DNA of 64,000 nucleotides from JTS-RE37 sp963756115 (lineage in GTDB: Bacteria > Bacteroidota > Bacteroidia > Flavobacteriales > Flavobacteriaceae). Made by a program: the position numbers and the translations under genes. The stretch spans positions 186,001 through 250,000 of the forward strand of contig CAVWMN010000001.1 of the NCBI GenBank assembly GCA_963756115.1, read 5' to 3'. Of this stretch, positions 35,897 through 45,305 are shown one piece after another. A model generated the notes under the pieces. That model made no database searches and was not told the origin of the DNA. It was given only the letters and a program-made list of their open reading frames with translations. Numbering within the stretch: the stretch's first letter is position 1; each line of letters starts with the position of its first letter.

Positions 35897-38100
35897 CAGC
35901 TTTTCTTTAGAGTCAGCGTAACACGGGTTCCGGTTTGGTCTGTATTCAAGTCTTCCACTGAAACATGTATCGTATCCCTGTACATATTGTTCAAAATGGC
36001 GATCCGCCTGGTTATCATCCCCATCCCCTTCGATTTTTGCTGTTTTTGATGAGCTGTCTTAAGCTCACCCGATAGTTTCCTTCCTATGCCATCATCCGTG
36101 ATCGTGATGGTTATGAGCCGTGAATCCGTTTTGACAACCCGGATCCATAGATTCCCTTTTTCTTCCTTATAGCGAAGCCCGTGCCAAATAGCATTTTCAA
36201 TATAGGGCTGCAACAGCATGGGAGGTATCAAAAAGGCGTCCGTGTCCAGGCCGTCATCAATATCGATCTTATAATCAAATTTTTCCGGGAATCTTGAATG
36301 TTCCAGCCTTACATAAAGTGTCAAAAGCTCCAGTTCCCTCGATAACGGAATAAAATCCTCTTCTGAGTTTTCAAGCACGGCCCGCATCAGGGTGGAAAAA
36401 TCACTCAAAAACCGGTTGGCACTCCTTTCATCGCTTTTAGCAATGTAATTGTTCACAGAATTCAAAGCATTAAAGATAAAATGCGGATTCATCTGGGAGC
36501 GCAATGATTTCAAAGCGAGCAAATTATTTGCCAATTTTTGTTGCTGCATACTACGGTACAGGAAAAAGGCTGCCAGGCCCGTAAGCAACATACCCACGAT
36601 CAAAGAATAGATGAGCCATTTTTGCCTTTTATTGGCCTCCTGTGCAAGTTGCTGCTCCGTTAATGCCAGGTCATATTTGCTTTGGGAAAGCTCCCGCTCC
36701 TGCTCCAACCCTGAGATACGGCTTTGTTTAGCGGCAATTTCACGGTTGAACCTCGCAGCGCGGGCAATTTCCTGTTCCTTACGGATATAGAGTGTATCCA
36801 CCACCGCTACATATTTTTGATAGGTTTCGAGGGCCCTGCTGAAATTTCCCTGTTGTTTGTAAACTTCAGACAATTTACGGGTAGCGTCTTTCTGGACTAT
36901 CAAATCGTCCTCCTGATCTGCCTCCGAGATACTTTCCATCAAATAAGGTATAGCCTCTCCCAGTTTGTCCTGTGCTATATAAGCATTCGCAATCTTATAA
37001 TTGATACGTTGGGCGGAGATAGAATCATTTACACCATCTTCACTTCCCTTAGCAATCTTGGATCGGGCCATCCCTTTTAGTTCCTGCAGGCTTTTTTTGC
37101 GAAGGGTGATCTCATCGTCGAACTGGCTTCGTTTATTATAGAAATCAGCAACCTTTTCTTTCTCCTGGACGGCCCGCTGTGGTGCCATTGTACTGGCCTG
37201 GCTCAGGGAATTGTTGTAGAAACCTTCGGCTTCCTGCAAACGGTTATCCCCCGCCAGGGCATCGGCAATTTTCGAATTCAGGTCTGGTAGCTTTGGGGCA
37301 ATTTGATTCTGATCTGCAATGGCCAGCCCCTGTCGGTAAAAAGCAACTGCAGTATCTATTCTACCCAACCCCCGGTTTGCATCCCCGAGTCCTTCGAGGA
37401 CCTCAATGCGCTGATAAGGCACCAATTCCCTGATCGCCAGCAAGGGTTCCAGGACCCTGACAGCATCAGCATGATCTCCGTTCAGAATATAAGCCCTTCC
37501 CAGTAAAACGGCCGTTGCGGATGACTTGTAGGACTCCTGTGCATCCACATAATTTGCTATGGCCAGGTCATATTGTTTGTAATACTGGTAAATTTCGCCC
37601 AGCGCTGTGAGGGATTGTGCCAATTCCTTTTTATTTCCGCTATTCCCCAACACCGCTATGGACTGTGCCACAAAGTCGATGCTTTTGGCTATGTCGCTTT
37701 TTCTATAGAACCGGGCAGAATCAAGGTTGGACTGATGCTGGCCGGCAGCGGATAGTAAGGGTGCAGCCCGGCTTTGCCTCCCGTTGTTTTCGCTATAATC
37801 CTTTACCAGCACCTCGATGTCCTCATCGTTTAAAACACGGTAACGTATGGTTTCGATCTCAGGACTTTCAATGACCAGCTCATCCCCAACAGCCACACGT
37901 ATAGAGAATTCCCCCAGGGAATTCGTTACCGCATAAGCACCCTTCCGGGTTGATATTTCAACCCCGTTTATGGGTGTGTTGCTTTCCATGGTTTTTACGG
38001 ACCCCTTAATGCGGATGCCTGCGGCCTCATCCTGCTCTTGAGCCGCAATGGGGAGTACGCTCAGTAGCGCAAGCCAAACTATGTGACAATGCTTATACAT
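35896..38100 (-). CDS. LytS-type sensor histidine kinase with TPR and carboxypeptidase-regulatory-like domain
   Basis: The protein has 734 residues. A signal peptide (1-20) is followed by a carboxypeptidase-regulatory-like beta domain (about 28-100), a long set of TPR helices (about 125-440), a coiled coil (about 440-500), one membrane helix (504-525) and a His_kinase domain with His540 in SQMNPHFIFNALN and ATP-binding motifs IENAIWHGL and ITDDGIGR. The sensor part is outside the cytoplasm, like other Bacteroidota TPR kinases. The beta domain at the N terminus is more typical of TonB-dependent receptors and is unusual in a kinase. It is coupled to the LytTR regulator. Confidence 0.92.
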   Translation of the reverse strand: MYKHCHIVWLALLSVLPIAAQEQDEAAGIRIKGSVKTMESNTPINGVEISTRKGAYAVTNSLGEFSIRVAVGDELVIESPEIETIRYRVLNDEDIEVLVKDYSENNGRQSRAAPLLSAAGQHQSNLDSARFYRKSDIAKSIDFVAQSIAVLGNSGNKKELAQSLTALGEIYQYYKQYDLAIANYVDAQESYKSSATAVLLGRAYILNGDHADAVRVLEPLLAIRELVPYQRIEVLEGLGDANRGLGRIDTAVAFYRQGLAIADQNQIAPKLPDLNSKIADALAGDNRLQEAEGFYNNSLSQASTMAPQRAVQEKEKVADFYNKRSQFDDEITLRKKSLQELKGMARSKIAKGSEDGVNDSISAQRINYKIANAYIAQDKLGEAIPYLMESISEADQEDDLIVQKDATRKLSEVYKQQGNFSRALETYQKYVAVVDTLYIRKEQEIARAARFNREIAAKQSRISGLEQERELSQSKYDLALTEQQLAQEANKRQKWLIYSLIVGMLLTGLAAFFLYRSMQQQKLANNLLALKSLRSQMNPHFIFNALNSVNNYIAKSDERSANRFLSDFSTLMRAVLENSEEDFIPLSRELELLTLYVRLEHSRFPEKFDYKIDIDDGLDTDAFLIPPMLLQPYIENAIWHGLRYKEEKGNLWIRVVKTDSRLITITITDDGIGRKLSGELKTAHQKQQKSKGMGMITRRIAILNNMYRDTIHVSVEDLNTDQTGTRVTLTLKKS

Positions 38101-38304
38101 TTCCAGGTTTATTGGGATAAACTTACTCGATTTATGCCGTTATAAAAAATACATAAAGCTTAAAAACAACTGTAAAACAAGGCTTTTTGAGCAGTTTGCT
38201 CACCGGTGATGCCCGCCCACTCATTCAAAGCCCCCCTTCCCTCATTGCCCGTTTTTTATCAAAAACTTCAGATTTACTTTTAGTACCAAGAAATAATCGA
38301 ACCC

Positions 38305-39429
38305 ATGCTGTATACCATACTGGTATTGTTCCTTTCGTTTGTCGCCTTTTCCTGTAACGGGCCCTGTTCCGCCGAACCCTTTCCTGTTCCCTCGGGCAGC
38401 TATACTGTAGCGGTGGCATACAGGTCATATGTCAGGCCCGCATCATTACGGACAGCAGCAGACCGGCCATTGGGGATCAGCATATGGTATCCGATAGCCG
38501 GGGAGAGCAACTCCCCCCCGGCATCCTATTGCAACGACGCCAATTTGATTAAGGCCCTCCGGCAGGAACAGTATCTCAATTTAAGTGATTCCATCCTGCA
38601 TGACTGGAAAAAACTGAAGACAGCGGCGATCCCCGCATCCATGGAATACCTTCCGTTGACCAACATCCCAACCCTTTTGTTCTCCCCGGGGCTGGGCATG
38701 ACCCGGATCAACTATACCACCATAGCAATAGAAATTGCAAGTCACGGTTACCTGGTAGCCGCTATAGACCACCCCGGAAGTGGTATTACAGTGCTACCTG
38801 ACGGGAAGGCCATGGGGGTCATTCCGAATTCCGGTGGGCCTGATGGGAAAGTGGAGGAATTATGCCGGGATGCCTCCTTTATTGTGAAAGAACTGTTGAC
38901 AGACGACCTGTTTAAGAACAGCATAGCTCCCAATGCCCTGGCTATGGCAGGGCATTCCCTTGGGGGAGCAGCAGCACTGAATGTAGCGGCTTATGACCAT
39001 GGATTTAAGGCAGCCATCAATCTGGATGGCTATCTGTTTGGAAAAGCGATGCATGAAGGGATAGCCATCCCTTTTTTGGGTATCCTACAAAGACCCCAAT
39101 TTCCGGAAGGCAATACTATACCCGATTCATTAAAAATGGAAAGGAGCGGATTATGGAGGGAGATCGCACGGAAGTCAAAACCCGGATCAACTGTGGTAAG
39201 AATAGATGGGATGATGCACTTTGATTTTACAGACCTGCCCTTTATAATCCCGGATAGTTTGAGGGTTAAAAACGGGGGAACCCTGCCAGCCGATAGGGGT
39301 CATCAATTAGTCAGCGGGCTGATGCTGGCCTTCCTGGAACAATATCTCAAAAACAAGGACCCGGAAGCGCTTGGGGAGTTTATTGCAGCCAATAAGGAAC
39401 TGGAAAATGAAATTGATGCCTGCAAATAG
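38305..39429 (+). CDS. PAF-acetylhydrolase-like alpha/beta hydrolase, lipoprotein
   Basis: The protein has 374 residues. A lipoprotein signal has its lipobox at FVAFSC, so Cys17 should be lipidated. The alpha/beta-hydrolase core matches the plasma PAF-acetylhydrolase family: LLFSPGLGMTR (oxyanion region), nucleophile Ser218 in AMAGHSLGGAA, Asp241 in INLDGY and a likely catalytic His in DGMMHFDFTD. PAF-AH enzymes cleave short or oxidised acyl chains from phospholipids; here the substrate is unknown. It precedes the vWA gene by 52 bp in the same direction. Confidence 0.85.
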   Translation: MLYTILVLFLSFVAFSCNGPCSAEPFPVPSGSYTVAVAYRSYVRPASLRTAADRPLGISIWYPIAGESNSPPASYCNDANLIKALRQEQYLNLSDSILHDWKKLKTAAIPASMEYLPLTNIPTLLFSPGLGMTRINYTTIAIEIASHGYLVAAIDHPGSGITVLPDGKAMGVIPNSGGPDGKVEELCRDASFIVKELLTDDLFKNSIAPNALAMAGHSLGGAAALNVAAYDHGFKAAINLDGYLFGKAMHEGIAIPFLGILQRPQFPEGNTIPDSLKMERSGLWREIARKSKPGSTVVRIDGMMHFDFTDLPFIIPDSLRVKNGGTLPADRGHQLVSGLMLAFLEQYLKNKDPEALGEFIAANKELENEIDACK

Positions 39430-39481
39430 CTTTGGATAGGGCTACCGGGATCAACATACTTATAATTTAAAACATGACAAC

Positions 39482-40660
39482 ATGAAAAAGGCAAGACAAA
39501 CAATTGCAATCGGACTGATAACCTTACTGGTGGGTGTTACCTCTGGAAATGAAGGACTCCCCGAATATTCAGGATCAGATCCCATTGGAGCCGGGATTAT
39601 GGAAACGGTTTCAAAAGCGTCCAATAACAAAGTGCAGATCGCATTGCTGCTGGACACCAGTAACAGTATGGACGGACTCATCAATCAGGCCAAAGCCCAG
39701 TTATGGGATATCGTAAATAAATTTACCTATGCGCGATGTGGAAATTCGGAACGGCCGGAACTACAGATTGCCTTGTACCAATACGGGAATGATAACCTAT
39801 CCCCCCGGGAAGGTTACATCCAGCAGGTATTAGGGTTCAGCAGCGACCTGGATGAGATCTCCGCCAAATTGTTCTCCCTTACCACTAATGGGGGAGAGGA
39901 ATATTGTGGGCAGGTAATCCAGACCTCCCTGAGCCGGCTCGAATGGGGCAAAAACCCGGACCACCTTAAAATGATCTTTATCGCAGGGAATGAACCCTTT
40001 ACCCAGGGGAAACTCAATTACCGGGATGCCATTGAAAATGCAACTGAAAAGGACATTGTGGTAAACACCATTTTTTGCGGGAATTATGAAGATGGGGTCC
40101 GTACCGACTGGAAGAACGGTGCCATCCTTACCGGTGGGGAATATATGGCCATTGACCATGACCGGCAGGTGGTCCACGTCCGGACTCCCTATGATGAGAT
40201 CATTATCCGGCTGAATGCGCGTTTGAATAAAACCTATATCTCCTATGGCGCCCTGGGTGCTTCCAGAATGGAACAGCAATCCGTCCAGGATGACAATGCC
40301 AGGGAATTAGAGGAAGTTGTTGCCGTAAAAAGGGCCGTAAGCAAAAGCTCTCGGATGTACCGGAATTCATCCTGGGACCTGGTGGATGCTTCGGAAAAAG
40401 AAGGTTTTGATATCGCCCGGATAGCGAAAGAGCAACTGCCTGCTGAACTTAAAGGGAAGTCCAGTGCCGAAATTGCACACTTTATCGATCAGAAAAAGGA
40501 AGAGCGCCTCTCCATACAGCAAAAGATCCGGGAAGCAAATGCGAAACGCGAAGCCTATATTGCCACACAACAGAAGGATGAAACAGGGGAATTGGAAAAC
40601 GCCATGATCAAAGCGATCCAAAAACAGGCTTCCAGTAAAAATTATTCCTGGGATAACTAA
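39482..40660 (+). CDS. Secreted von Willebrand factor type A domain protein
   Basis: The protein has 392 residues with a signal peptide (about 1-22). The vWA fold has a complete MIDAS start DTSNS (Asp58, Ser60, Ser62), followed by the strands QIALYQYG, MIFIAGNEPF and VNTIFCG. After about residue 245 the protein is helical and charged, ending with a coiled coil (KKEERLSIQQKIREANAKRE). There is no sortase or CHU_C signal. Its partners are unknown; MIDAS proteins bind protein ligands through a divalent metal. Confidence 0.87.
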   Translation: MKKARQTIAIGLITLLVGVTSGNEGLPEYSGSDPIGAGIMETVSKASNNKVQIALLLDTSNSMDGLINQAKAQLWDIVNKFTYARCGNSERPELQIALYQYGNDNLSPREGYIQQVLGFSSDLDEISAKLFSLTTNGGEEYCGQVIQTSLSRLEWGKNPDHLKMIFIAGNEPFTQGKLNYRDAIENATEKDIVVNTIFCGNYEDGVRTDWKNGAILTGGEYMAIDHDRQVVHVRTPYDEIIIRLNARLNKTYISYGALGASRMEQQSVQDDNARELEEVVAVKRAVSKSSRMYRNSSWDLVDASEKEGFDIARIAKEQLPAELKGKSSAEIAHFIDQKKEERLSIQQKIREANAKREAYIATQQKDETGELENAMIKAIQKQASSKNYSWDN

Positions 40661-40752
40661 GGAGTTTTTGACGGGGTATATCCCCCGGGATGGCTCGCGA
40701 AAAAATGATCCATATTCCAGCGGGTTTGCAAAATATCGTAAACCCGTTGGTC

Positions 40753-41751
40753 TTAGTAGTTGGCGGCAGGACAGAAACAATCGAACCGGTTTTCCCGTTC
40801 CGGCCCAAAGTCATATCCCAGGGTGATCTGGTGAAAGCCGCCGTTATCCAGTCGGATATCCCCAGACTGGTAGGAATAATTATAGGAGACCAGGAAGCGG
40901 TTGATATTCACGCCGATTATAGGAGTAAAAAGTTGCAGCCTTTGTTCGCCAAACGTTCCGTTGGTACGGAACTGGGCCCCGTCAAAACTGCGCCTGTAAG
41001 ATAATCCGCCCCAAACCGTTCCGAAACTGACATCCTTGTACACCTTGGCATTGAAATCAACGGTCTTTTCTTTTGTAAATTCGGTGAGTTGCAGTAATGC
41101 GGAGGGTTCCAAACGCCATTCGCTCCGCCCGAATATATATCCGGCAGACAGGAGGTACCTGCGAAGGTTATCAAACTCGATGGCCGTATACAGATCCCGA
41201 CCACTCCCGATGGCATTCAGCACAGAGACATGGGCATAGAATTCCATAAGGCTGTATGACATCCCGAAATCCACGTTAAAGTAGCCAACGCTGTTCCTGG
41301 TGCCGGTAATAATAGGATCGGGGATGACGGAACGAAATTCTGTCTCATCCAGGCTGCTCTGGATAAAACCCGCGCTCAGCCCGAAAGATAACTGGTTCAG
41401 TATCCGTATATCACCTCCAAAGGGCAAATGGTGCGCATACGTAATTTTACCCCCTGTCTGGCTATGGTATCCATTGGCATCGTTAAAGATGATGGCACCC
41501 ACGCCACTGTTGCTGTCTCCTATCCGGGCATGGGCATTTAACGTCTGGAGGCTGGGTGCCTCTTCCACGCTGAACCACTGCTTCCGCGCTGTCAACCGCA
41601 CTTTTCCCCCAAGACCGATGCCAGCCATGGACGGGTGTACCAAATAATAGTTATCTGACAAATAATCAAAATAAACCGGGATCCCTTCCTGCGCTGTCGA
41701 TACGGTACAATAGGTCAAGAGCGAAACTAAAATTAACAGGCATTTTTTCAT
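40753..41751 (-). CDS. PorP/SprF family type IX secretion membrane protein (solo)
   Basis: The protein has 332 residues from ATG 41751; the frame extends to 41817 but MKKCLLILVSLLTYCTVSTAQ is a clear signal peptide. The family opening IPVYFDYLSDNYYLVHPSMAG and barrel-like alternating strands follow (ITYAHHLPFGG, FNVDFGMSYSLMEFYAHV). It ends in QITLGYDFG plus a short Cys-containing tail. Unlike the PorP at 28405 it has no adhesin or OmpA gene beside it, so its cargo must be encoded elsewhere. It has a strong Bacteroidota-type promoter. Confidence 0.88.
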   Translation of the reverse strand: MKKCLLILVSLLTYCTVSTAQEGIPVYFDYLSDNYYLVHPSMAGIGLGGKVRLTARKQWFSVEEAPSLQTLNAHARIGDSNSGVGAIIFNDANGYHSQTGGKITYAHHLPFGGDIRILNQLSFGLSAGFIQSSLDETEFRSVIPDPIITGTRNSVGYFNVDFGMSYSLMEFYAHVSVLNAIGSGRDLYTAIEFDNLRRYLLSAGYIFGRSEWRLEPSALLQLTEFTKEKTVDFNAKVYKDVSFGTVWGGLSYRRSFDGAQFRTNGTFGEQRLQLFTPIIGVNINRFLVSYNYSYQSGDIRLDNGGFHQITLGYDFGPERENRFDCFCPAANY

Positions 41752-41784
41752 CAGGGGTGTGGGAAGGTTTATAGCTCTTTTTAC

Positions 41785-41814
41785 CAAATATAAAGTATAA
41801 CGGCTTAAATACAA
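41785..41814 (-). promoter_or_regulatory. Bacteroidota-type promoter of the solo porP
   Basis: On the minus strand TTG (41814-41812), a 19-nt spacer and an exact TATATTTG (41792-41785) match the TTG/TAnnTTTG consensus. Transcription would start about 25-30 nt before the ATG at 41751. Confidence 0.6.
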
Positions 41815-41849
41815 CATTATTATATAGGCTCAAACCAGCAAAATGGTTG

Positions 41850-41857
41850 TATTTTTG
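41850..41857 (+). promoter_or_regulatory. Possible -7 element of the NifU-like gene
   Basis: TATTTTTG matches TAnnTTTG exactly and lies 15 nt before ATG 41873. No -33 TTG is seen at the right distance. Confidence 0.35.
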
Positions 41858-41872
41858 TATAAAATAAGAACG

Positions 41873-42766
41873 ATGAAGGAGTATGTAATCACAGTCCGCC
41901 CTACCGATAATCCTGCTATCCTAAAATTTGAATCGAACCATTTTATCACGCGGGGAAACCATGAATTCCGCAATATCGATGAGGCGGGGAAATCCCCGTT
42001 GGCAAGGCAACTTTTTTACCTGCCATTTATTAAGACCGTTTATATATCCGGGAATTTTATCGCCCTGGAACGATTTGATATCGTGGCATGGGAAGATGTT
42101 AAAGATGAACTTGCCCAGCAGCTTGTAGAGTACCTCAATTCCGGGGAAACGGTGGTGGTTGAGGAAACCCCGGTCAAATCTGCCGTTACGATCTATGCGG
42201 AGGTTACACCCAACCCGGCGGTTTTAAAATTTGTGGCCAACAAGAGGATCGTGCCTGCTGCCTTCGAATTCAAAAATATAGATGAGGCCGTGGGTTCCGA
42301 ACTCGCCAAAAAATTATTCCTGCTGCCTTTTGTAAAGGAGGTTTTTATGGATGAGAACTACGTCTCTGTCATGAAATATGATGTAACAGAATGGGAGGAG
42401 GTCAATACTGAACTGCGGGATTTGATCCGGGAGTTTATAGCAAGCGGGAAACCCGCAGTCTCCGAAGACAGTATTGCCCTTCAAAAGGCACCGGCAGCAT
42501 CGGCAGCAGGAGCTGTCCCAATGGATGAAACTTCAAGGGAGATTGTGGCCATCCTGGAAGAATATGTAAAACCGGCTGTTGCCAGTGACGGTGGAAATAT
42601 CCTATTCCAATCCTATGAGGCAGAAAGCAAAACTGTGAACGTTATCCTTCAGGGGGCATGCAGCGGATGTCCTTCTTCCACCTATACCCTGAAGAATGGC
42701 ATTGAAAATATGCTCAAAGAAATGATGGGAGACAGGGTGCAGGAGGTAGTTGCAATTAATGGCTGA
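41873..42766 (+). CDS. NifU-like iron-sulfur scaffold with two Nfu_N domains
   Basis: The protein has 297 residues from ATG 41873. Two Nfu N-terminal domains follow each other (about 3-90 and 93-185): ITVRPTDNPAILKFESN and YAEVTPNPAVLKFVAN start them, and each has a matching FRNIDEAG/FKNIDEAV and FVKEVF/FIKTVY part. An Ala-rich linker leads to the NifU C-terminal domain with the cluster ligands Cys263 and Cys266 in GACSGCPSS. Nfu proteins carry 4Fe-4S clusters to target enzymes. Two N domains instead of one is less common but is known in Bacteroidota. It is divergent from porP. Confidence 0.92.
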   Translation: MKEYVITVRPTDNPAILKFESNHFITRGNHEFRNIDEAGKSPLARQLFYLPFIKTVYISGNFIALERFDIVAWEDVKDELAQQLVEYLNSGETVVVEETPVKSAVTIYAEVTPNPAVLKFVANKRIVPAAFEFKNIDEAVGSELAKKLFLLPFVKEVFMDENYVSVMKYDVTEWEEVNTELRDLIREFIASGKPAVSEDSIALQKAPAASAAGAVPMDETSREIVAILEEYVKPAVASDGGNILFQSYEAESKTVNVILQGACSGCPSSTYTLKNGIENMLKEMMGDRVQEVVAING

Positions 42767-42780
42767 TCCCCGTCATTTTT

Positions 42781-42812
42781 TTTGGATGGCCGGCATTATT
42801 TCGCTACCTTAA
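42781..42812 (+). promoter_or_regulatory. Possible promoter of the dodecin gene
   Basis: TTTG (42781-42784), a 20-nt spacer and TACCTTAA (42805-42812) resemble TTTG/TAnnTTTG with two mismatches in the -7 box. The start codon is 24 nt further on. Confidence 0.4.
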
Positions 42813-42835
42813 ACAGAATCTAAAAATATATAAAT

Positions 42836-43036
42836 ATGTCAGTTTTAAAAGTAATAGAAGTATTGGCAAATTCCGACAAAGGTTGGGAAGATGCCGCTAA
42901 AAATGCAGTGGCACATGCATCCAAATCCGTAAAAAATATCCGGTCCGTGTATATAAAAGAACAAAGTGCAACTGTTAAAAGCGGGAAACTCGATAATTAC
43001 AGGGTGAATGTAAAAATTACATTCGAAGTAGATTAA
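42836..43036 (+). CDS. Dodecin family flavin-binding protein
   Basis: The protein has 66 residues, the standard dodecin size. The family pattern is complete: VIEVLANSDKGWEDAAKNAVAHASK, with the Trp of the flavin stacking pair, then NIRSVYIKEQSATVKSGK and the final strand YRVNVKITFEV. Dodecins form hollow 12-mers that store or buffer riboflavin or FMN in the cytoplasm. It is followed by a terminator and forms a single-gene unit. Confidence 0.94.
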   Translation: MSVLKVIEVLANSDKGWEDAAKNAVAHASKSVKNIRSVYIKEQSATVKSGKLDNYRVNVKITFEVD

Positions 43037-43059
43037 TCCCCGCATCACATGGATCATAA

Positions 43060-43082
43060 AGCGCCTTCCGGGCGTTTTTTTT
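43060..43082 (+). terminator. Intrinsic terminator after the dodecin gene
   Basis: CGCC (43062-43065) pairs with GGCG (43071-43074), extended by G-T and A-T pairs, and eight T follow (43075-43082). Confidence 0.75.
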
Positions 43083-43108
43083 ATGCCCCTTAGGACGTAT
43101 CTTTACAT

Positions 43109-45229
43109 ATGTTTAAATCATTCCATACTTTTTTACTGGTATTCATTGCCTTAGGTGGGTGCGCACAAAATTCCAAAACCATGTCACACAGATATACCAA
43201 TGCCTTAATAGACGAAACCAGTCCTTACCTGCTCCAACATGCCCACAATCCGGTCAATTGGGTAGCCTGGGGACCGGAAGTACTGCAACGCGCCAAATCG
43301 GAAAATAAATTGCTGCTGATCAGTATAGGCTATGCCGCCTGCCATTGGTGCCACGTGATGGAAAAAGAATGTTTTGAGGATGAGGAAGTCGCCAAGGTGA
43401 TGAACACACACTTTATCCCGGTAAAAATAGACCGGGAAGAAAGGCCGGACATAGATCATATCTATATGGATGCGGTACAAATGATGACCGGCAGCGGCGG
43501 GTGGCCGCTCAATGTAGTGGCTTTACCTGATGGCAGGCCGTTCTGGGGAGCTACCTATGTCCAGAAACCCGAATGGATCCGAATCCTCGGGCAGCTTAGC
43601 GACCTGTATGAAAGCAATCCGGAAAAGGTGCTCGAATATGCTAAAAACCTGGAGGAAGGAATAAAATCGGTAAATCTGGTGGAGACCAAGCCGGAGACCG
43701 ACCTGCTTCCACTGGATGAACTGGAACGCATCATGGGCAGTTGGTCAACATATTTTGACAATAAATACGGTGGCTATAACCGGGCCCCGAAATTCATGAT
43801 GCCGGTTAACCTGGATTACCTGTTGCATTATGCCACGGTACAAAAAGATGCCGGATTGCTGGACTATGTAAATACAACACTGACCAAAATGGCATATGGG
43901 GGTGTTTATGACCAACTCGGAGGGGGATTTTCGCGCTATTCCGTAGATAACAAATGGCATGTCCCGCATTTCGAAAAAATGCTTTATGACAACGGGCAGC
44001 TGGTGAGCCTCTATGCCATGGCCTATGCAGCCACAGGGAATAAGCTGTACCGTGATGTTGTTGAAGAGAGCATCTCATTTGTAATGGAAGATCTGATGGA
44101 CAGCAGTTCCGGATTCTATTCATCCCTGGATGCCGATAGCCAGAATGAAACGGGACAACTGGAAGAAGGGGCATATTATGTGTGGAAAAAGGATGAGCTG
44201 CAGCAATTATTGGGTGAGAAGTTTGAGGTCTTCCAGGACTATTATAATATTAATTCTTTTGGCCTCTGGGAAGATGGCAACTATGTCCTTATCCGCGATA
44301 AAACTGATACCGAAATTGCCCGCAAACATGATCTTTCCGCCCTGGAACTTGAGACCCTGCTGGAGGGTGCCAGAAAAACACTCCTTGATGCAAGGAACCA
44401 GAAGGAAAAGCCCCGGTTGGATGACAAAATTCTGGCTTCCTGGAACGGCCTGATGCTTTCCGGGCTGGCAGATGCCTACCGTTACCTGGGAAATGCGGAG
44501 TACCTGGACCTGGCCCTTAAAAATGCAGCTTTTTTAAAGGAACATATGATCCGGGAAGATGGCAGCATGTACCGTAATTACAAAAATGGCAGCAGTACTA
44601 TCAGTGCCTACCTTGAGGATTATGCCTCCGTAGCAGGAGCATTTCATAAACTGTATGAAGTGACGCTGGATGAAAGATGGTTAATGGAGTCCAAAGCCCT
44701 CCTGGATTATTGCATTGCTAATTTTTGGGATGCAGACAGCAAGCTTTTCTATTTTACCTCCAAACAGGAAGATTTCATTATTCGCAGAACCCTGGAGACC
44801 ACGGATAATGTGATCCCCTCCTCGAACTCTGTCATGGCCAACAACCTATTTAAAATGTCCCGGTATTTTCCCTCTGAAGGATATGACAAGATCTCACGGA
44901 GCATGCTGAATACCATCCAGGGGAATTTTTACGAGAACGCATCCAACCATGCCAATTGGCTGCACCTAGTGCTGTACCAAACCCAGCCATTTTATGAGGT
45001 TGCCACCGTTGGGAAGGATTATAGGGAAAAAAACATGCAAATACAGCAAAATTACCTGCCCAATGTAGTGTTTGCAGGCTCGGCAGGGAAAAGCGACCTG
45101 TCCTTGCTGGAGGACCGGTACGTGGAGGAAAGTACCCTTATCTATGTCTGCCAGCATGGATCCTGTAAACTTCCCGTAACGGAAACAGGAACGGTAATCA
45201 CCCAGCTCAGGGAATTCATTGGAGGTTAA
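43109..45229 (+). CDS. DUF255 thioredoxin-domain protein (YyaL/SSP411 family), lipoprotein
   Basis: The protein has 706 residues. A lipobox at ALGGC makes Cys18 the likely lipidation site. The thioredoxin-like DUF255 domain begins with SPYLLQHAHNPVNW and has the redox-type motif CHWCH (78-82), EKECFEDEEVAKVMN and GGWPLNV. A long alpha/alpha-barrel part follows (GGVYDQLGGGFSRYSVD, FHKLYEVT) like glycosidase-type six-hairpin folds. The family is called spermatogenesis-associated protein 20 in animals; its enzymatic role is unresolved. It is usually cytoplasmic, so a lipoprotein signal here would be odd; translation from the second Met (MSHRYTNAL) would remove it. Confidence 0.88.
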   Translation: MFKSFHTFLLVFIALGGCAQNSKTMSHRYTNALIDETSPYLLQHAHNPVNWVAWGPEVLQRAKSENKLLLISIGYAACHWCHVMEKECFEDEEVAKVMNTHFIPVKIDREERPDIDHIYMDAVQMMTGSGGWPLNVVALPDGRPFWGATYVQKPEWIRILGQLSDLYESNPEKVLEYAKNLEEGIKSVNLVETKPETDLLPLDELERIMGSWSTYFDNKYGGYNRAPKFMMPVNLDYLLHYATVQKDAGLLDYVNTTLTKMAYGGVYDQLGGGFSRYSVDNKWHVPHFEKMLYDNGQLVSLYAMAYAATGNKLYRDVVEESISFVMEDLMDSSSGFYSSLDADSQNETGQLEEGAYYVWKKDELQQLLGEKFEVFQDYYNINSFGLWEDGNYVLIRDKTDTEIARKHDLSALELETLLEGARKTLLDARNQKEKPRLDDKILASWNGLMLSGLADAYRYLGNAEYLDLALKNAAFLKEHMIREDGSMYRNYKNGSSTISAYLEDYASVAGAFHKLYEVTLDERWLMESKALLDYCIANFWDADSKLFYFTSKQEDFIIRRTLETTDNVIPSSNSVMANNLFKMSRYFPSEGYDKISRSMLNTIQGNFYENASNHANWLHLVLYQTQPFYEVATVGKDYREKNMQIQQNYLPNVVFAGSAGKSDLSLLEDRYVEESTLIYVCQHGSCKLPVTETGTVITQLREFIGG

Positions 45230-45305
45230 CATTAGTTTAATGCTACGGATTTGAAATAAAGAGGAATTTTCCTTTGTTTTGCAAACCCAAGAATGTATGT
45301 AAGGA

